Positions 25,646 to 35,193 of a DNA stretch of 64,000 nucleotides are shown in pieces (positions within the stretch are counted from its first letter, which is position 1; each line of letters opens with the position of its first letter). Position numbers and translations under genes: made by a program. The stretch is from CAVVEC01 sp963770485 (GTDB lineage: Bacteria > Acidobacteriota > Terriglobia > Terriglobales > Acidobacteriaceae). The DNA is taken from the NCBI GenBank assembly GCA_963770485.1, contig CAVYPX010000001.1, positions 1-64,000 of the forward strand, written 5' to 3'. Under the pieces are notes generated by a model, which worked only from the letters and a program-made list of their open reading frames with translations, did not search any database and was not told where the DNA came from.

Positions 25646-27574
25646 CTATCCATTTCCGTTATCTCTGGCAAACACCAGGACGCCATTGGCCGGAATGACT
25701 AACGTGGCGGATGCCGGCATCCCGTGCATGGGACCGCCGTTGGCCCAGACTCCTCCTCCGTTGCCCGCTACCCACGGGTTCACCCAGTTGTCGTAGACAT
25801 CGCTGTTGAATACCTCGATCCAGTATCCGGAACTCGGAAACCCAATGTCATACGACCAGAAAGTGCTCTCATTCAGGCTGACGACTACCACCACATCCCG
25901 GCCGATTCCTTCGACCCAGCGCTGAAAACCCAGGACTCGATTCTGATTGTGCGCGTGAAAAACATTCAGCCCTTCGCCGCGGAGCGCCGGCTGCCGCCGC
26001 CGCAATGCGATCAACTCGCTGGTGAAGCGCAGATAATCCACCATCGATCTGTCTCCGCTATTGAGACCGTCCCACCAGATGTTGTCCCCCACACTGGCGT
26101 TATCGCTCCACGGTTTGTCTTCCAGAAATTCCTGGCCCATGAACAGCATGGGAATACCCGGTGCGGTCAGCACCAGGCCGGCCGCCACCCGGCTGCGGCT
26201 GCGCGCGTACCAGGAGCGCGCATTACTGGGGTCCGCCAGCCTCGGAATCCTGGGCTGCCAGGCATGACCCACCCAGAGAATGTCGTGGTCTTCCACATAC
26301 TGAACGCACGACCAGCGCCGCGAACTTGGGGTGAATGCAAGCGCACCCGCAATCGCGTCCATGCTTACGAACGCAGATCCCCCACCCGAACTCTGCCCAA
26401 TTGCGCCGCGCACCGCATCGCGCGGACGATCATTCCAGGTGGCGTCGAAGCCCGCGCCCCCGCTCGCTGTGGGGTTTAACACCGCCCCATCGACCGGCCA
26501 GTATTCCGAGATAAGAACACCGCCGAGCTTTATGTGGTGAAGAGTGTCGGTCAAATTCTGGCAGGTCTGCCAGCCGCCATGGCTATCCATGTCGCTAACT
26601 TGATCGAAGCGGAATCCGTCGATTCTGTATTCTTCGTAGAACAGCTTGGCATTGTCGATGAGAAACTGCTTGACGTCATCGTTCCAGTACGCGAAGGCCT
26701 GCCCCGCCGAAACCCCCTGATCGGTGAAATAAAGACTGTCGTTGAGGTTTGTCCTCGGCATCCGGTCCAAGAACCAGAGGCTTTGCTCGTCAAAACCTCC
26801 ACCCGCGTGGCCATACACCACGTCGAACAGAACCGCAATCCCGTAGACGTGGCACAGATCCACCAAAGCGCGCAACTGATTCGCTGCACCGTTGAGCACG
26901 TCCACCGCCGTGTAGGCTGGCTGACCTCGCTGCATCAGCAATAAATTTACGGTCGTGAAGTACTGCAACAATCCAGGTTGGTCGGCCTCGCCGTACTCAT
27001 TTTCAGGACTGTAGTCGTCGGTGCCGTTGTAGCCCAGGCTTGGATAGTTGGCGGCTTCCACCACGGGCAGTGGCTCGATGGCGTTGATGCCAAGGCTTGC
27101 GAGATAAGGCAGTTTCGCGGCTACATCCAGAAAGTGGCCGTTCTGATTTCCTGCGCCGATGGAGAAGGTGCCGACATGAAGCTGGTAAACGACCAGGTCG
27201 TTGAAGGCGGGCGGCTGGAAACCTGTGTTGTGCCAGGGGAACGGAGATGGATCGCGCAGCACGCAATTGCTCAAGGGAAACGCGGGAGCAAAAGTCAGCT
27301 CCCGCGCGCGGGGATCGCGTTTGTAACCTTTGTCACCTTGTCCAACCACATAAAAAAGATACTGGTCGCCTTCTTTCAGTCCCGCGACTAATGCGGCCCA
27401 ATGGCCGCCGCCGATTTGAGTCAGTAAAAACCCAGCATCCTGCGGCCAATGATTGAAATCTCCACAAAGATAGACTGCCTTGGCGCGCGGCGCCCAAACC
27501 CGGAACGTGGCGCCGCCGGGAACCAGAGTTCCCCCCATCGGTACGTTCGCCAGATTGATTGAGGTTGTTGACAT
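25646..27574 (-). CDS. GH13 alpha-glucan-active enzyme with CBM48 domain
   Basis: A 642-residue glycoside hydrolase family 13 enzyme of the branching-enzyme/isoamylase type. The N-terminal CBM48 (about 20-100) has FRVWAPRAKAVYLCGDFNHW. The (beta/alpha)8 barrel carries region I (VLFDVVYGHA), region II FRFDQVSDM (nucleophile Asp324), region III ISEYW (acid/base Glu357) and region IV VEDHD. The C-terminal beta-domain closes with IPANGVLVFAR. There is no signal peptide, so it acts on intracellular glucan such as glycogen. No glycogen operon genes are near, so branching versus debranching versus amylase cannot be settled. The start at 27574 is chosen because family similarity begins there. Confidence 0.87.
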   Translation of the reverse strand: MSTTSINLANVPMGGTLVPGGATFRVWAPRAKAVYLCGDFNHWPQDAGFLLTQIGGGHWAALVAGLKEGDQYLFYVVGQGDKGYKRDPRARELTFAPAFPLSNCVLRDPSPFPWHNTGFQPPAFNDLVVYQLHVGTFSIGAGNQNGHFLDVAAKLPYLASLGINAIEPLPVVEAANYPSLGYNGTDDYSPENEYGEADQPGLLQYFTTVNLLLMQRGQPAYTAVDVLNGAANQLRALVDLCHVYGIAVLFDVVYGHAGGGFDEQSLWFLDRMPRTNLNDSLYFTDQGVSAGQAFAYWNDDVKQFLIDNAKLFYEEYRIDGFRFDQVSDMDSHGGWQTCQNLTDTLHHIKLGGVLISEYWPVDGAVLNPTASGGAGFDATWNDRPRDAVRGAIGQSSGGGSAFVSMDAIAGALAFTPSSRRWSCVQYVEDHDILWVGHAWQPRIPRLADPSNARSWYARSRSRVAAGLVLTAPGIPMLFMGQEFLEDKPWSDNASVGDNIWWDGLNSGDRSMVDYLRFTSELIALRRRQPALRGEGLNVFHAHNQNRVLGFQRWVEGIGRDVVVVVSLNESTFWSYDIGFPSSGYWIEVFNSDVYDNWVNPWVAGNGGGVWANGGPMHGMPASATLVIPANGVLVFARDNGNG

Positions 27575-27795
27575 AACGAGGTAATGGTAGCCGATCTTCT
27601 GCAGAGGATACGTCAATCATTTGAATCGCCCGACAAGAACTACCATTCTGTTCCGAATTCGGAACAGAGAGAGCTGCAGCCGACCGCGCCCGACGGTCGC
27701 GCACGCAACGGAATCCCCGTCTCGTTTTCCACACTTGCGCCGGAGGCCCGTCTCGGCGAAGATGCACTTATCTTCGACCATTAATCTCCCGTTTC

Positions 27796-28587
27796 GTGGC
27801 GCCCGATCTCAAACTCGTCCGCGAGAAAACACTGTCTCCATCCGCGGCCAAGCTTCGTCTGCTGAGGCGGCTGCGCTGCACGTTGAAGTTCGAGAAGATG
27901 GCCTGGCAGTCGGGGGCACGCCTGGTGGCCGGAGTGGACGAAGTGGGCCGCGGCTCGCTGTTCGGACCCGTGGTTGCCTCTGCCGTCATCCTCGACGCCG
28001 GCTACCGCATTCGCGGCCTGCGCGACTCCAAGCTGCTGCCGGCAGAGCGGCGGGAGATCTTAGCTGAGCGCATTCGCGAACACGCCATCGCCTGGGCGAT
28101 CGCTGCGGTGGACTCAGCCCGCATCGATCAGATCAACATCTACCAGGCTTCGCGGCTCGCCATGCGGGAAGCAGTTATGCACCTGCAGCCCGTGCCGGAT
28201 CACTTGCTGATTGACGCGGTTCGTCTGGATTGCGAGTTACCCCAGAAAGCGATCATCCACGGCGATGCGCTCTCCGCCTCGATCGCCGCCGCTTCGATCC
28301 TGGCCAAAGTCGAACGCGACCGCATGGTCCGCGAATGGGATCCTGTGTTCCCCGTCTACGGACTCGCCTCCAATAAGGGATACAGCACGCCTCACCACCT
28401 CGCCGCCCTGCGCCAGCACGGACCGTCTCCCCTGCATCGGCAATCCTTTGCTCCGGTGTGGATGAATCCCGTGCCCCAGGAAGTGTTGGCCTTCATGCTG
28501 CAAGAGGACGACAAGCCGCAGGAACTGCTGGGAGAAGAAGTGCTGCAAGAAGACGCGTTGGAAGAAATGGATGAAGCGGCGGTTTAG
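27796..28587 (+). CDS. Ribonuclease HII
   Basis: A 263-residue RNase HII that removes RNA from RNA/DNA hybrids and single ribonucleotides from DNA. The catalytic block AGVDEVGRGSLFGPVVASAVIL gives the DE pair; RDSKLL, the DAVRLD aspartate and ASILAKVERDRMV are also canonical. A GTG start at 27796 is preferred because RRLRCTLKFEK before the core resembles related proteins; ATG 27898 is the alternative. The C-terminus has an acidic extension (EEDDKPQ...EEMDEAAV) beyond the usual end. A small hairpin (28577-28593) spans the stop codon. Confidence 0.92.
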   Translation: MAPDLKLVREKTLSPSAAKLRLLRRLRCTLKFEKMAWQSGARLVAGVDEVGRGSLFGPVVASAVILDAGYRIRGLRDSKLLPAERREILAERIREHAIAWAIAAVDSARIDQINIYQASRLAMREAVMHLQPVPDHLLIDAVRLDCELPQKAIIHGDALSASIAAASILAKVERDRMVREWDPVFPVYGLASNKGYSTPHHLAALRQHGPSPLHRQSFAPVWMNPVPQEVLAFMLQEDDKPQELLGEEVLQEDALEEMDEAAV

Positions 28588-28626
28588 CCGCCGGTTGAAA
28601 GACTCTATTGTTGCCATCCCGCTTGT

Positions 28627-28717
28627 TGTCATCCCGAGCGAAGCCGAGGGATCTGCAGTTCTTCACAATCCAAGCAAAACTGCAGATTCCTCGTCACTCG
28701 CGTTCCTCGGAATGACA
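28627..28717. repeat. Dispersed imperfect palindrome, copy 2
   Basis: A 91-bp copy from TGTCATCCCGAG to CTCGGAATGACA, with inner arms ATCTGCAG and CTGCAGATTCCTCG able to pair. It fills much of the gap between rnhB and the next gene. Confidence 0.8.
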
Positions 28718-28799
28718 ACAAATTTGATGTTTCGGTAAGCCCTGGCACCCGCCTGGATAGAGCACAGAGCATTCCGCGCTCCACCCCACTTGTGCTTTA

Positions 28800-29441
28800 A
28801 TGGTTCCCCTAATGTCGGAGAAGGTTTTCGGACTCAGCATAAACCAGGTGATGGCCTACGCTGCCGTCGCCAACGTGGTGCTCGTCGTCGTGCTGGCGGC
28901 GATCAACGTCTACTATGCCCGGCACGCCAAGCGGCAAGCCGACTCCAGCGCCGGACAGGTGGCTGCGTCCAACCGGCAAGCGGAGATTGCCCAAGCCACT
29001 CTCAGCATTCTGCAAGACCAGGCCGAACGGCAGAGTCGCATCGATCTCGCCACCGTGCGCCTGCAGATTGAAACTGCTCTCGAGTTGGTGGATGACTGGA
29101 GGAAGAGAATCGGCTCCGATGCCTACCCGCAACTGCCGGATGAAATCGAGATTCTTCCCGCCGATTTCGGCGTGGCCATTCAACACGCGGAGCGCGTCGG
29201 CCATACGGTTGCCGGCTACATGAGAGCGGCGACACTCTACGTCGCCAAGGCCGCTACCAATATCCGCGTCATGCGAGGCGCGAGTCCTGCCGCCACCCCG
29301 AGCTGGAAGGGAGCGCAGGAGCAAGCCGTCTATAATTTGAAGATCGCAAGACAAAAGCTGCAAACCGCCCGCGAGCACGCCGCCGCTGCGGACGCCGTAA
29401 AAGACCCAAGCGCAAAGCCAAAAGAACCTTCAGCCAACTGA
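28800..29441 (+). CDS. Membrane-anchored coiled-coil protein of unknown function
   Basis: A 213-residue protein not recognised. One hydrophobic N-terminal segment (about 17-40, MAYAAVANVVLVVVLAAINV) is followed by Gln/Ala/Glu-rich sequence likely to form coiled coil (about 45-90) and a second helical region near the end (LKIARQKLQTAREHAAAADA). The composition suggests an inner-membrane protein with a cytoplasmic or periplasmic helical bundle. ATG 28812 is an alternative start; neither has a clear ribosome-binding site. It is transcribed away from rnhB and is not in an obvious operon. Confidence 0.65.
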   Translation: MVPLMSEKVFGLSINQVMAYAAVANVVLVVVLAAINVYYARHAKRQADSSAGQVAASNRQAEIAQATLSILQDQAERQSRIDLATVRLQIETALELVDDWRKRIGSDAYPQLPDEIEILPADFGVAIQHAERVGHTVAGYMRAATLYVAKAATNIRVMRGASPAATPSWKGAQEQAVYNLKIARQKLQTAREHAAAADAVKDPSAKPKEPSAN

Positions 29442-29607
29442 GCGGTGACACTGGCCCTGCCCGGTGATTCACGCATGAGACAGGCCGACGACGAGCCCCT
29501 CAACAACCCGAACCCGGGCTTTGCTATTTCGTGCCTGGGGCACTGGACTCGTGCACGGGGGAGTGCGGGCCCGAGTCTCAGATATGAAGATATCCCCGGG
29601 GAGGTTC

Positions 29608-30939
29608 CTACACGGGTTTTCGCCCCGGCCAGCGCACCGGGATGCCGCGAGCCTCCCAGAATAGATAAACCATCAGCAGAATCATCTCCGGCTCGATCGG
29701 GTGCTTGTAACGGGGGAAGGGATTCACCAGGTAATACGGGAGCGGGTAGAGAAGCAGAAAGCAGGCCAGCAGAAAGCTGCCGCGCTTGCGGTTGCGAATC
29801 GTGAGCCACAATCCGGCGAAAGCAAACAAGGCTCCCAGCAGAAAATTGGTGTGACGGGAGATCATGAAATCGTATCCCGCGATGATGGTTGCTTGCGGAG
29901 GCGCAATCCAGAAGTACATCGCGCGTTGCACGCTGAACCAGGCAAACTTTGCGGGATGCTGCTCGATGAATTGCCGCACTTCTTGCCGCTTTTCCTGCAT
30001 GTAAGCCAACTCGCCTAGTTCCTGGAATCGCCGCATGGCCTCGGGGTCGTTGCCGGGATGCTCGTTGCGCGTCCACAGGCCGGCGGACTGATCGTTATTG
30101 GCCTCATACATTTCCAGCGGAAGGTTGTCGCGCACGAAGATGAACCTGCCGAACACGTTGTAATTGCGCACCAGCCAGGGGCTCACCACCAGAACAGCCG
30201 TAAGCACGCACAAGCCAGCACCAACAAACTGCCGGGACCGCCGAGGCCGCTGACTTAACAACCACAGCAGGCAGACTGGGAGCATGCTCACGATTGCTGT
30301 GTTGGTCAGCGCGATCACGCCCCAGAGCATTCCGAACAGGACCCATGCGCGGAGACGCGGTGGCTCATCGGCCATGCGCAAGGTCAGCAGCAAGGCCAGG
30401 CTCAGCAAAAATGCCGTGAGGCTGGTTTCCCAGACTACCCGCACCGGCCAATAAATCACATAAGGAAAGACCGCCCAGGTCCAGGCGGTTGCGCGGGCCA
30501 CAGCGATTCCATAAATTCTTTCGGCAATCCGGTACAGGGTGAGACACGTGAGCGCGGCAAGAATGCTGTTGAAGGCAAGAATCATCCAGGCTGAGGCCGC
30601 GCTGTACACGCCGAATAGTCGGAAGACTCCCGCCAGAATGTAGGGATACAGAGGCGGCGCCCAGGCGCTCGGCCCGCTGGGCAGATCGGTGGGCGAACTG
30701 AAACCCTGGCCGGTAGCGATGGAGCGGGCGAGGCGGCCCATCTCCCAGCCAAATTGAAAATGATCGCGGCGGGGCGTGATTCGGTAGGTGTGGCCGATGG
30801 TGATCACGGCCAATCGCAGCAAGAGTGCAATCAGAACAATAAAGAGGATCGAATGAGAGAGCGGCCGCGGGGCGTGCTCCTCTGGCCGGTTCGCCACAGC
30901 CGCGGTCGCTTCCTTGTCAGCTTCAGCGCGATCCTGCAT
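29608..30939 (-). CDS. GT39/PMT-like membrane glycosyltransferase
   Basis: A 443-residue polytopic protein with about ten hydrophobic segments, the first at 30-50. The first loop (RRDHFQFGWEMGRLARSIATGQGFS) holds the acidic residues and pattern typical of PMT/ArnT-type dolichyl- or undecaprenyl-phosphate-sugar transferases; APPLYPYILAGVFRLFG follows as expected. It is shorter than the ArnT-like protein at 13755. It should transfer a sugar on the periplasmic side to protein, lipid or glycan. No polysaccharide genes are adjacent. It is divergent from the TPR-protein gene with a 129-bp gap. Confidence 0.8.
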   Translation of the reverse strand: MQDRAEADKEATAAVANRPEEHAPRPLSHSILFIVLIALLLRLAVITIGHTYRITPRRDHFQFGWEMGRLARSIATGQGFSSPTDLPSGPSAWAPPLYPYILAGVFRLFGVYSAASAWMILAFNSILAALTCLTLYRIAERIYGIAVARATAWTWAVFPYVIYWPVRVVWETSLTAFLLSLALLLTLRMADEPPRLRAWVLFGMLWGVIALTNTAIVSMLPVCLLWLLSQRPRRSRQFVGAGLCVLTAVLVVSPWLVRNYNVFGRFIFVRDNLPLEMYEANNDQSAGLWTRNEHPGNDPEAMRRFQELGELAYMQEKRQEVRQFIEQHPAKFAWFSVQRAMYFWIAPPQATIIAGYDFMISRHTNFLLGALFAFAGLWLTIRNRKRGSFLLACFLLLYPLPYYLVNPFPRYKHPIEPEMILLMVYLFWEARGIPVRWPGRKPV

Positions 30940-31068
30940 GGGCTCAGACTACAGCATGAGTGCTTCACGAACCAGTTGCCGAGGCGCTCGCCTCCCGCTA
31001 ATGCGCACCTGGGCTTGCCAGCGCCCCGATTCAGAGCTACGATTCGCGCAAAGCTCAAGGAGGCGAAT

Positions 31069-32193
31069 GTGAATCATCGTATGGTTCTTCTTCTGTTCAT
31101 TCTTTCCGTTTCCGCGCACGCGCAAGTAGACAAGATCGTCCTTCCTGCGGGCACGCCTGAAGATCAGGCGCTGACGGCGATCTCCAATGAGCAGGACGCG
31201 CAGAAAAAGCTGTCTCTGTATCAGGATTTTGTGCAAAAGTTCGCTTCGAATCCGGCAGCGCTCGCCTATGGCAACTGGCAAATTTCGCAGTCCTATCAGA
31301 CCGCGGGCGATCTGCAGAAGGCGATAGAGTACGGCGACAAGGCGCTGGCGGGCTCTCCGCACAATCTTGACATCCTGGTGTCGCAGGCGGGTATCGCGCA
31401 GCAGTTGAAGGATAATGCCAAGGTGATGGATTATGCGGCTCGAGGCGGAGACGTGTACCACTCCATTTCGAAGCAATCCAAGCCGGAGGGGATGGAAGAT
31501 CAAAACTTCGCTTCGCGCATCGAGGAAGAGAAGAACGCGGCCAAGAGCTCCTATGAATTCCTGGAAGCCGCCGCCTTCAACGCGGTGGCAGCGGAAGCGG
31601 ATGCTAAGACGCGCATGGCACTCATCGAGCGTTTCACCCCGGCGTTTCCGGATTCCCGCTTTCAAGAACAAATCGCATCGTACGCGATGATGTCGTTATC
31701 GGAATTGAAGGACACGCCCCGGCTGATCTCTTACGGCGAAAAAACTCTGGCGTCGAACCCAAACAGTCTGCCAACCCTGTTATTGCTGGCGAACACTTTC
31801 GTAGACGATCCCGAGCCTGGCAGCATGGCTAAGGCGATCACCTATGCTCAGAAGACCCTCGAAGTAGCGAAGGCCGATGCTCCGGATGCCGATCGCGCGC
31901 GCAAGGTTTCGGCGGGAGTTGCGCATTCCACGCTGGGCTACGCTTACATGAAGCAGGACAAGACGGCCGCTGCGATTCCCGAGCTGAAATCAGCCTGCGA
32001 ATTGCTGAAGGGGCAGGACGATCAATCGTACGCGGCCGCGGGCTACCGTCTCGGCTTTGCCTACGCCAAGCTGAACAAAGTTGCCGACGCGCGGGAAATC
32101 CTGAACGAAGTGGTGAAAATTTCCGGGCCCGTGCAGCAACCCGCACAGGATCTTCTGGCCAAGGTGAACGCGGCGAAAGTGAAAGGGAAGTAG
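31069..32193 (+). CDS. Exported tetratricopeptide-repeat protein
   Basis: A 374-residue protein. A GTG start at 31069 is chosen because AAGGAGGCGAAT lies just upstream and a short signal peptide (HRMVLLLFILSVSAHAQ) follows. The mature part is all-helical with TPR-like units, for example LAYGNWQISQSYQTAGDLQKAIEYGDKAL, LISYGEKTLASNPNSLPTLLLLANTF and HSTLGYAYMKQDKTAAAIPELKSA. TPRs bind proteins, so a scaffold role in the periplasm is likely, but no partner is identified. An in-frame extension upstream to 30754 has no coding character. Confidence 0.8.
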   Translation: MNHRMVLLLFILSVSAHAQVDKIVLPAGTPEDQALTAISNEQDAQKKLSLYQDFVQKFASNPAALAYGNWQISQSYQTAGDLQKAIEYGDKALAGSPHNLDILVSQAGIAQQLKDNAKVMDYAARGGDVYHSISKQSKPEGMEDQNFASRIEEEKNAAKSSYEFLEAAAFNAVAAEADAKTRMALIERFTPAFPDSRFQEQIASYAMMSLSELKDTPRLISYGEKTLASNPNSLPTLLLLANTFVDDPEPGSMAKAITYAQKTLEVAKADAPDADRARKVSAGVAHSTLGYAYMKQDKTAAAIPELKSACELLKGQDDQSYAAAGYRLGFAYAKLNKVADAREILNEVVKISGPVQQPAQDLLAKVNAAKVKGK

Positions 32194-32220
32194 TCGAAAA
32201 CCATAGCAAGCTAGACGCCC

Positions 32221-32886
32221 TCAGTGCCCCGCGAGATCGGCCGAAAGCAGGTTGGCTTTGAATGCGAGATTGTGAGCGCGCTGCAAGTCGCCAGTGCTCG
32301 CTGCCTTTTTGGCTTGTTCCATGTAGCTTTTGATTTGATTCACCGTGTCCTGCTGGCTGGGACTGAGCTGGCGGCCCGAGATCTTCTTCAGATTCGCGTC
32401 CGAAGTCGCCAATAACTGGTTGGTCTTCTGCAGTTCCTGCGAGGCGTGTTGTTGGTCCCGGCTCGGAGAAAGCTCCACCGTGGGATCGCTGGTGCTGCCG
32501 TTTCGAACCACGGTCTTGCTCGGACGTGTATCTGGAGACGTGCCTCCTTTGGGTGCCGGCTTGTGCTTCTTAGATTTATCCGCGGCAGGTGTAGCCGGCG
32601 GGCAATCGGTCTTGGCCATCGAGCCTGGCGGTGAGCTTTCCGAACATGGCGCAGGAGCCTGGGTTTGTGGCGCGGGTGCTGAGGCTGGCTGATCTGGATT
32701 CTTTTGCTGGCTTGCGGGCGATGCTTCCGGCTGAGGTATCGAACTCTGAGGGGCGGCGGCCGGTTGATCCGGTGCAGACTGCACGGGTTGCAGAACGGCC
32801 GTTGCAATCCCTGTGGGCAAACTAGCGGCACGGGGAAAAAGCAATAACGCACACACTCCGAGAATCGCGGCTGGAGACAGTTTCAC
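32221..32886 (-). CDS. Exported Pro/Gln-rich protein of unknown function
   Basis: A 221-residue protein beginning at a GTG codon with a signal peptide (KLSPAAILGVCALLLFPRAAS). Residues 35-130 are a disordered Pro/Ala/Gln/Lys-rich linker. Residues 140-221 form a helical domain (QQHASQELQKTNQLLATSDA, QDTVNQIKSYMEQAKKAA, LQRAHNLAFKANLLSADL) that looks like a short coiled-coil bundle. Such proteins are common in Acidobacteria and may bind peptidoglycan or envelope partners, which is not shown here. It converges with the TPR gene 28 bp away. Confidence 0.7.
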   Translation of the reverse strand: MKLSPAAILGVCALLLFPRAASLPTGIATAVLQPVQSAPDQPAAAPQSSIPQPEASPASQQKNPDQPASAPAPQTQAPAPCSESSPPGSMAKTDCPPATPAADKSKKHKPAPKGGTSPDTRPSKTVVRNGSTSDPTVELSPSRDQQHASQELQKTNQLLATSDANLKKISGRQLSPSQQDTVNQIKSYMEQAKKAASTGDLQRAHNLAFKANLLSADLAGH

Positions 32887-33092
32887 TTATTTTGATCTCA
32901 TTGCAACCGACCACCGAATTCTAGCCCTGCGCGGCAGTCCGTGCACGTTTCGTTTGCTCAAACTGCATCGCTCATGGCATGGCCCGGCCATGACCACGGA
33001 GCGCGGACGCGCAGTCCGCCAGGCGGAGCGAACTGCGCAGTTGCCGGCGGCCTGATGAGACTTTGCAGAACATGGTGATGCTTCAACTAAAT

Positions 33093-33182
33093 TGTCATTC
33101 CGAGCGCAGCGAGGAATCTGCAGTTGCTTGCAGTCCGAGAAATGCAGATTCCTCGCGCCAAAAGCGGGCACTCGGAATGACA
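33093..33182. repeat. Dispersed imperfect palindrome, copy 3
   Basis: A 90-bp copy from TGTCATTCCGAGCGCAGCGA to CTCGGAATGACA, with inner arms AATCTGCAG and TGCAGATTCCTCG. It lies 7 bp from the end of the kinase gene at 33189. A separate small hairpin (GCGGAC/GTCCGC, 33003-33019) lies just upstream in the same gap. Confidence 0.85.
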
Positions 33183-33188
33183 ATGCTC

Positions 33189-35087
33189 TCACTCGTTCCG
33201 AGAAATCAGGGTTGGGGCCACGGCCTGTCCGTTGCCGTCATTCATCTGCGCTTGGCCGCAAGTTTCGACCATAGGCAGACGCAGCCGGAAAGTTGTCCCC
33301 TTTCCTTCGACCGACTCGAAATCCACCGAACCGTAATGCCACTGCATGATTTGATAAGTCTGTGCCAGGCCCTGCCCGCTGCCATCTTTCTTGGTGGTGA
33401 AATACAGTTCAAAAATCTTGTTCTGAATTTCGTGCGGGATGCCGCCGCCCTGGTCGTGAATCTCGGTGACGATCGTATCCTGGTCACGTGCGCACGAGAT
33501 GGCCAGAGTTCCTCCTTGCGGCATGGCCTGCACGCCGTTGAGCACCACATTGAGTATGGCTTGCTTCATGAAGTCGGGATCGACTCGCACGGTCATGGGC
33601 TCAGCCCCGGGTGCATGCGCAAGGTTGACGGCGTGTTGAGCGGCCACTGGCGCTGCCAGCGTGACCACATCCTCCAGTATCTGCCGGAGATCGATGTCTT
33701 CGGCATGCAGCTCCCGCGGGCGTGTGAAGTCCACCAGAATCTGAACCACGCGGTCCAGGCGGCGAACCTCGCTGTCGATAACGTCCATGTGCCGGCGGGT
33801 GCCGGGATCGATTTGCTGCAGCTTGCCCTGCAACAATTGCAGGTGCAGAACGATGGCGTTAATGGGATTCTTGAATTCGTGAGCGACTCCGCCGGTCACC
33901 CGGCCGCTGGCGGAGATGCGCCGCGAAGTCTCGATCTCATCTTCGATGCGCCGCACCGACTCGGCATCCCGCAGCGTCAGCAGGGCGCCAATCGCGGTGC
34001 CGCGTTCCTGAATAAAATCCAGTGACACTTGCACCCGCTTTCCGTTCGCGGCTTCCAGTTCCCGCTGCGCGATGGCATGGCGCAGGCGAAATCCGTCCAA
34101 CACCAGGGCTCCCAGCGGCGAGTCGGGAGAGAAGATCTCCTTCACCGTGCGGCCCAGCAATTCGCGGCGGGGACGGCCCAGGAAACGCTCCACCGAGGCG
34201 CTCACCAGGACGACATGCGAATCGCGCGTGAACAGCATCAAGCCGTCCTGCAGGTTCCCCATGATCTGGTCCACGTTATCTTTCAGGGCGGAAAAAATCT
34301 CTTTGGCATCGCGCATCTTGCGGCCCAGGTGGGCGATTTTCAATGTGACCAGTCCATATTCGTCGCGTCCCGCTGCTTGCTCGCTGACCGCATCGGTGTG
34401 GCCGGCGGTGACGCTATCCAGGCTGCGGCTGATGCGCTCCAGCGGTCCAAGAGCCAGATTCGAGAGTCCCGCTGCCAGTACCAGCGAGAAGAGGATGGCG
34501 ATGCCGGAGAAGATCACCGCATGTTGTAAGCGTGGCGTGAGTTCGTGTTTCAGAAAAACGGTAGAGATTCCCAGCCGAATACTCCCGAAAGGCTCACCAT
34601 TCAGCTCCAGCGGCATGCGCACGCCATATACCGTGGGCGGGTTATACACCATGCGAAGCTGGCGGCGGAAGCGGGCGTCCTGAAGCTGCTGAAAATCCGG
34701 CCGCTCGATTACTTGCTTGCCGATCAGGTTGGAATCGGTGTGCAGAATCGCCTTGCCGTTCGCGTCCACAACGGCGGCGTCGTAGACCGTCGGCCAATTG
34801 CCGACGACGGATTCCAGCATGGTGTTCAAATCGCGGTCGGTGGAAAGGTAGTAGGCGATGGCCCGGCGCACCGCCTCAGGGTCGTTCATGTTCACCCGCG
34901 TGCTGGACAAGTCTGGCGCCGCGTTATCCGCCAGGTACGCCAGTTGGGAAGTCAGATTCGCGGCGTTGTCGTGGGCGGCCCTTATCTGCTGGCGAAGGAC
35001 ATAAGAAATGTAGATATAGGAGAACGACGATACCAGCACCGCTACCATGAAGGTGATGGCCAGCACGATCTGGGTTTTGCGGCGCAT
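33189..35087 (-). CDS. Membrane sensor histidine kinase, NtrB-like
   Basis: A 632-residue kinase. Membrane segments at about 7-30 and 190-213 bracket a periplasmic sensor region of about 155 residues. A HAMP linker (about 212-265), a PAS domain (270-375) and a HisKA H-box VAHEFKNPINAI (His403) follow. The ATPase domain shows N-box LNVVLNGVQAMPQGG, G1 DQGGGIPHEI and G2 KDGSGQGLAQTYQIM. The H-box and order are those of NtrB-type kinases that phosphorylate sigma-54 activators, matching the NtrC-like gene 101 bp upstream on the same strand. The signal is presumably extracytoplasmic but not known. Confidence 0.9.
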   Translation of the reverse strand: MRRKTQIVLAITFMVAVLVSSFSYIYISYVLRQQIRAAHDNAANLTSQLAYLADNAAPDLSSTRVNMNDPEAVRRAIAYYLSTDRDLNTMLESVVGNWPTVYDAAVVDANGKAILHTDSNLIGKQVIERPDFQQLQDARFRRQLRMVYNPPTVYGVRMPLELNGEPFGSIRLGISTVFLKHELTPRLQHAVIFSGIAILFSLVLAAGLSNLALGPLERISRSLDSVTAGHTDAVSEQAAGRDEYGLVTLKIAHLGRKMRDAKEIFSALKDNVDQIMGNLQDGLMLFTRDSHVVLVSASVERFLGRPRRELLGRTVKEIFSPDSPLGALVLDGFRLRHAIAQRELEAANGKRVQVSLDFIQERGTAIGALLTLRDAESVRRIEDEIETSRRISASGRVTGGVAHEFKNPINAIVLHLQLLQGKLQQIDPGTRRHMDVIDSEVRRLDRVVQILVDFTRPRELHAEDIDLRQILEDVVTLAAPVAAQHAVNLAHAPGAEPMTVRVDPDFMKQAILNVVLNGVQAMPQGGTLAISCARDQDTIVTEIHDQGGGIPHEIQNKIFELYFTTKKDGSGQGLAQTYQIMQWHYGSVDFESVEGKGTTFRLRLPMVETCGQAQMNDGNGQAVAPTLISRNE

Positions 35088-35111
35088 AGGTCGGTAAAAC
35101 CGGTTTACGCA

Positions 35112-35193
35112 AGTAGCGCTCCCGTGGCGTCGCTCCGGTCAGGCTGGCGGAGCCGCCGAGGGCGGAATGCCTCGGCGAAACACCGGCGCTACT
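35112..35193. repeat. Inverted-repeat element that supplies the stop codon of the NtrC-like gene
   Basis: An 82-bp element bounded by AGTAGCGC (35112-35119) and GCGCTACT (35186-35193), with GGCGGA- and GCCG-rich inner pairs. It fills the gap between regulator and kinase. Its right arm overlaps the end of the regulator gene, and the TAG stop (35189-35191 on the minus strand) is part of the arm. It is different from the TGTCATTC family. Confidence 0.7.

Noticed and set aside
33092..33274. Short open frames over the palindromic repeats
   Set aside because: They only translate the repeat (SFRAQRGICSC-type peptides) seen at every copy.
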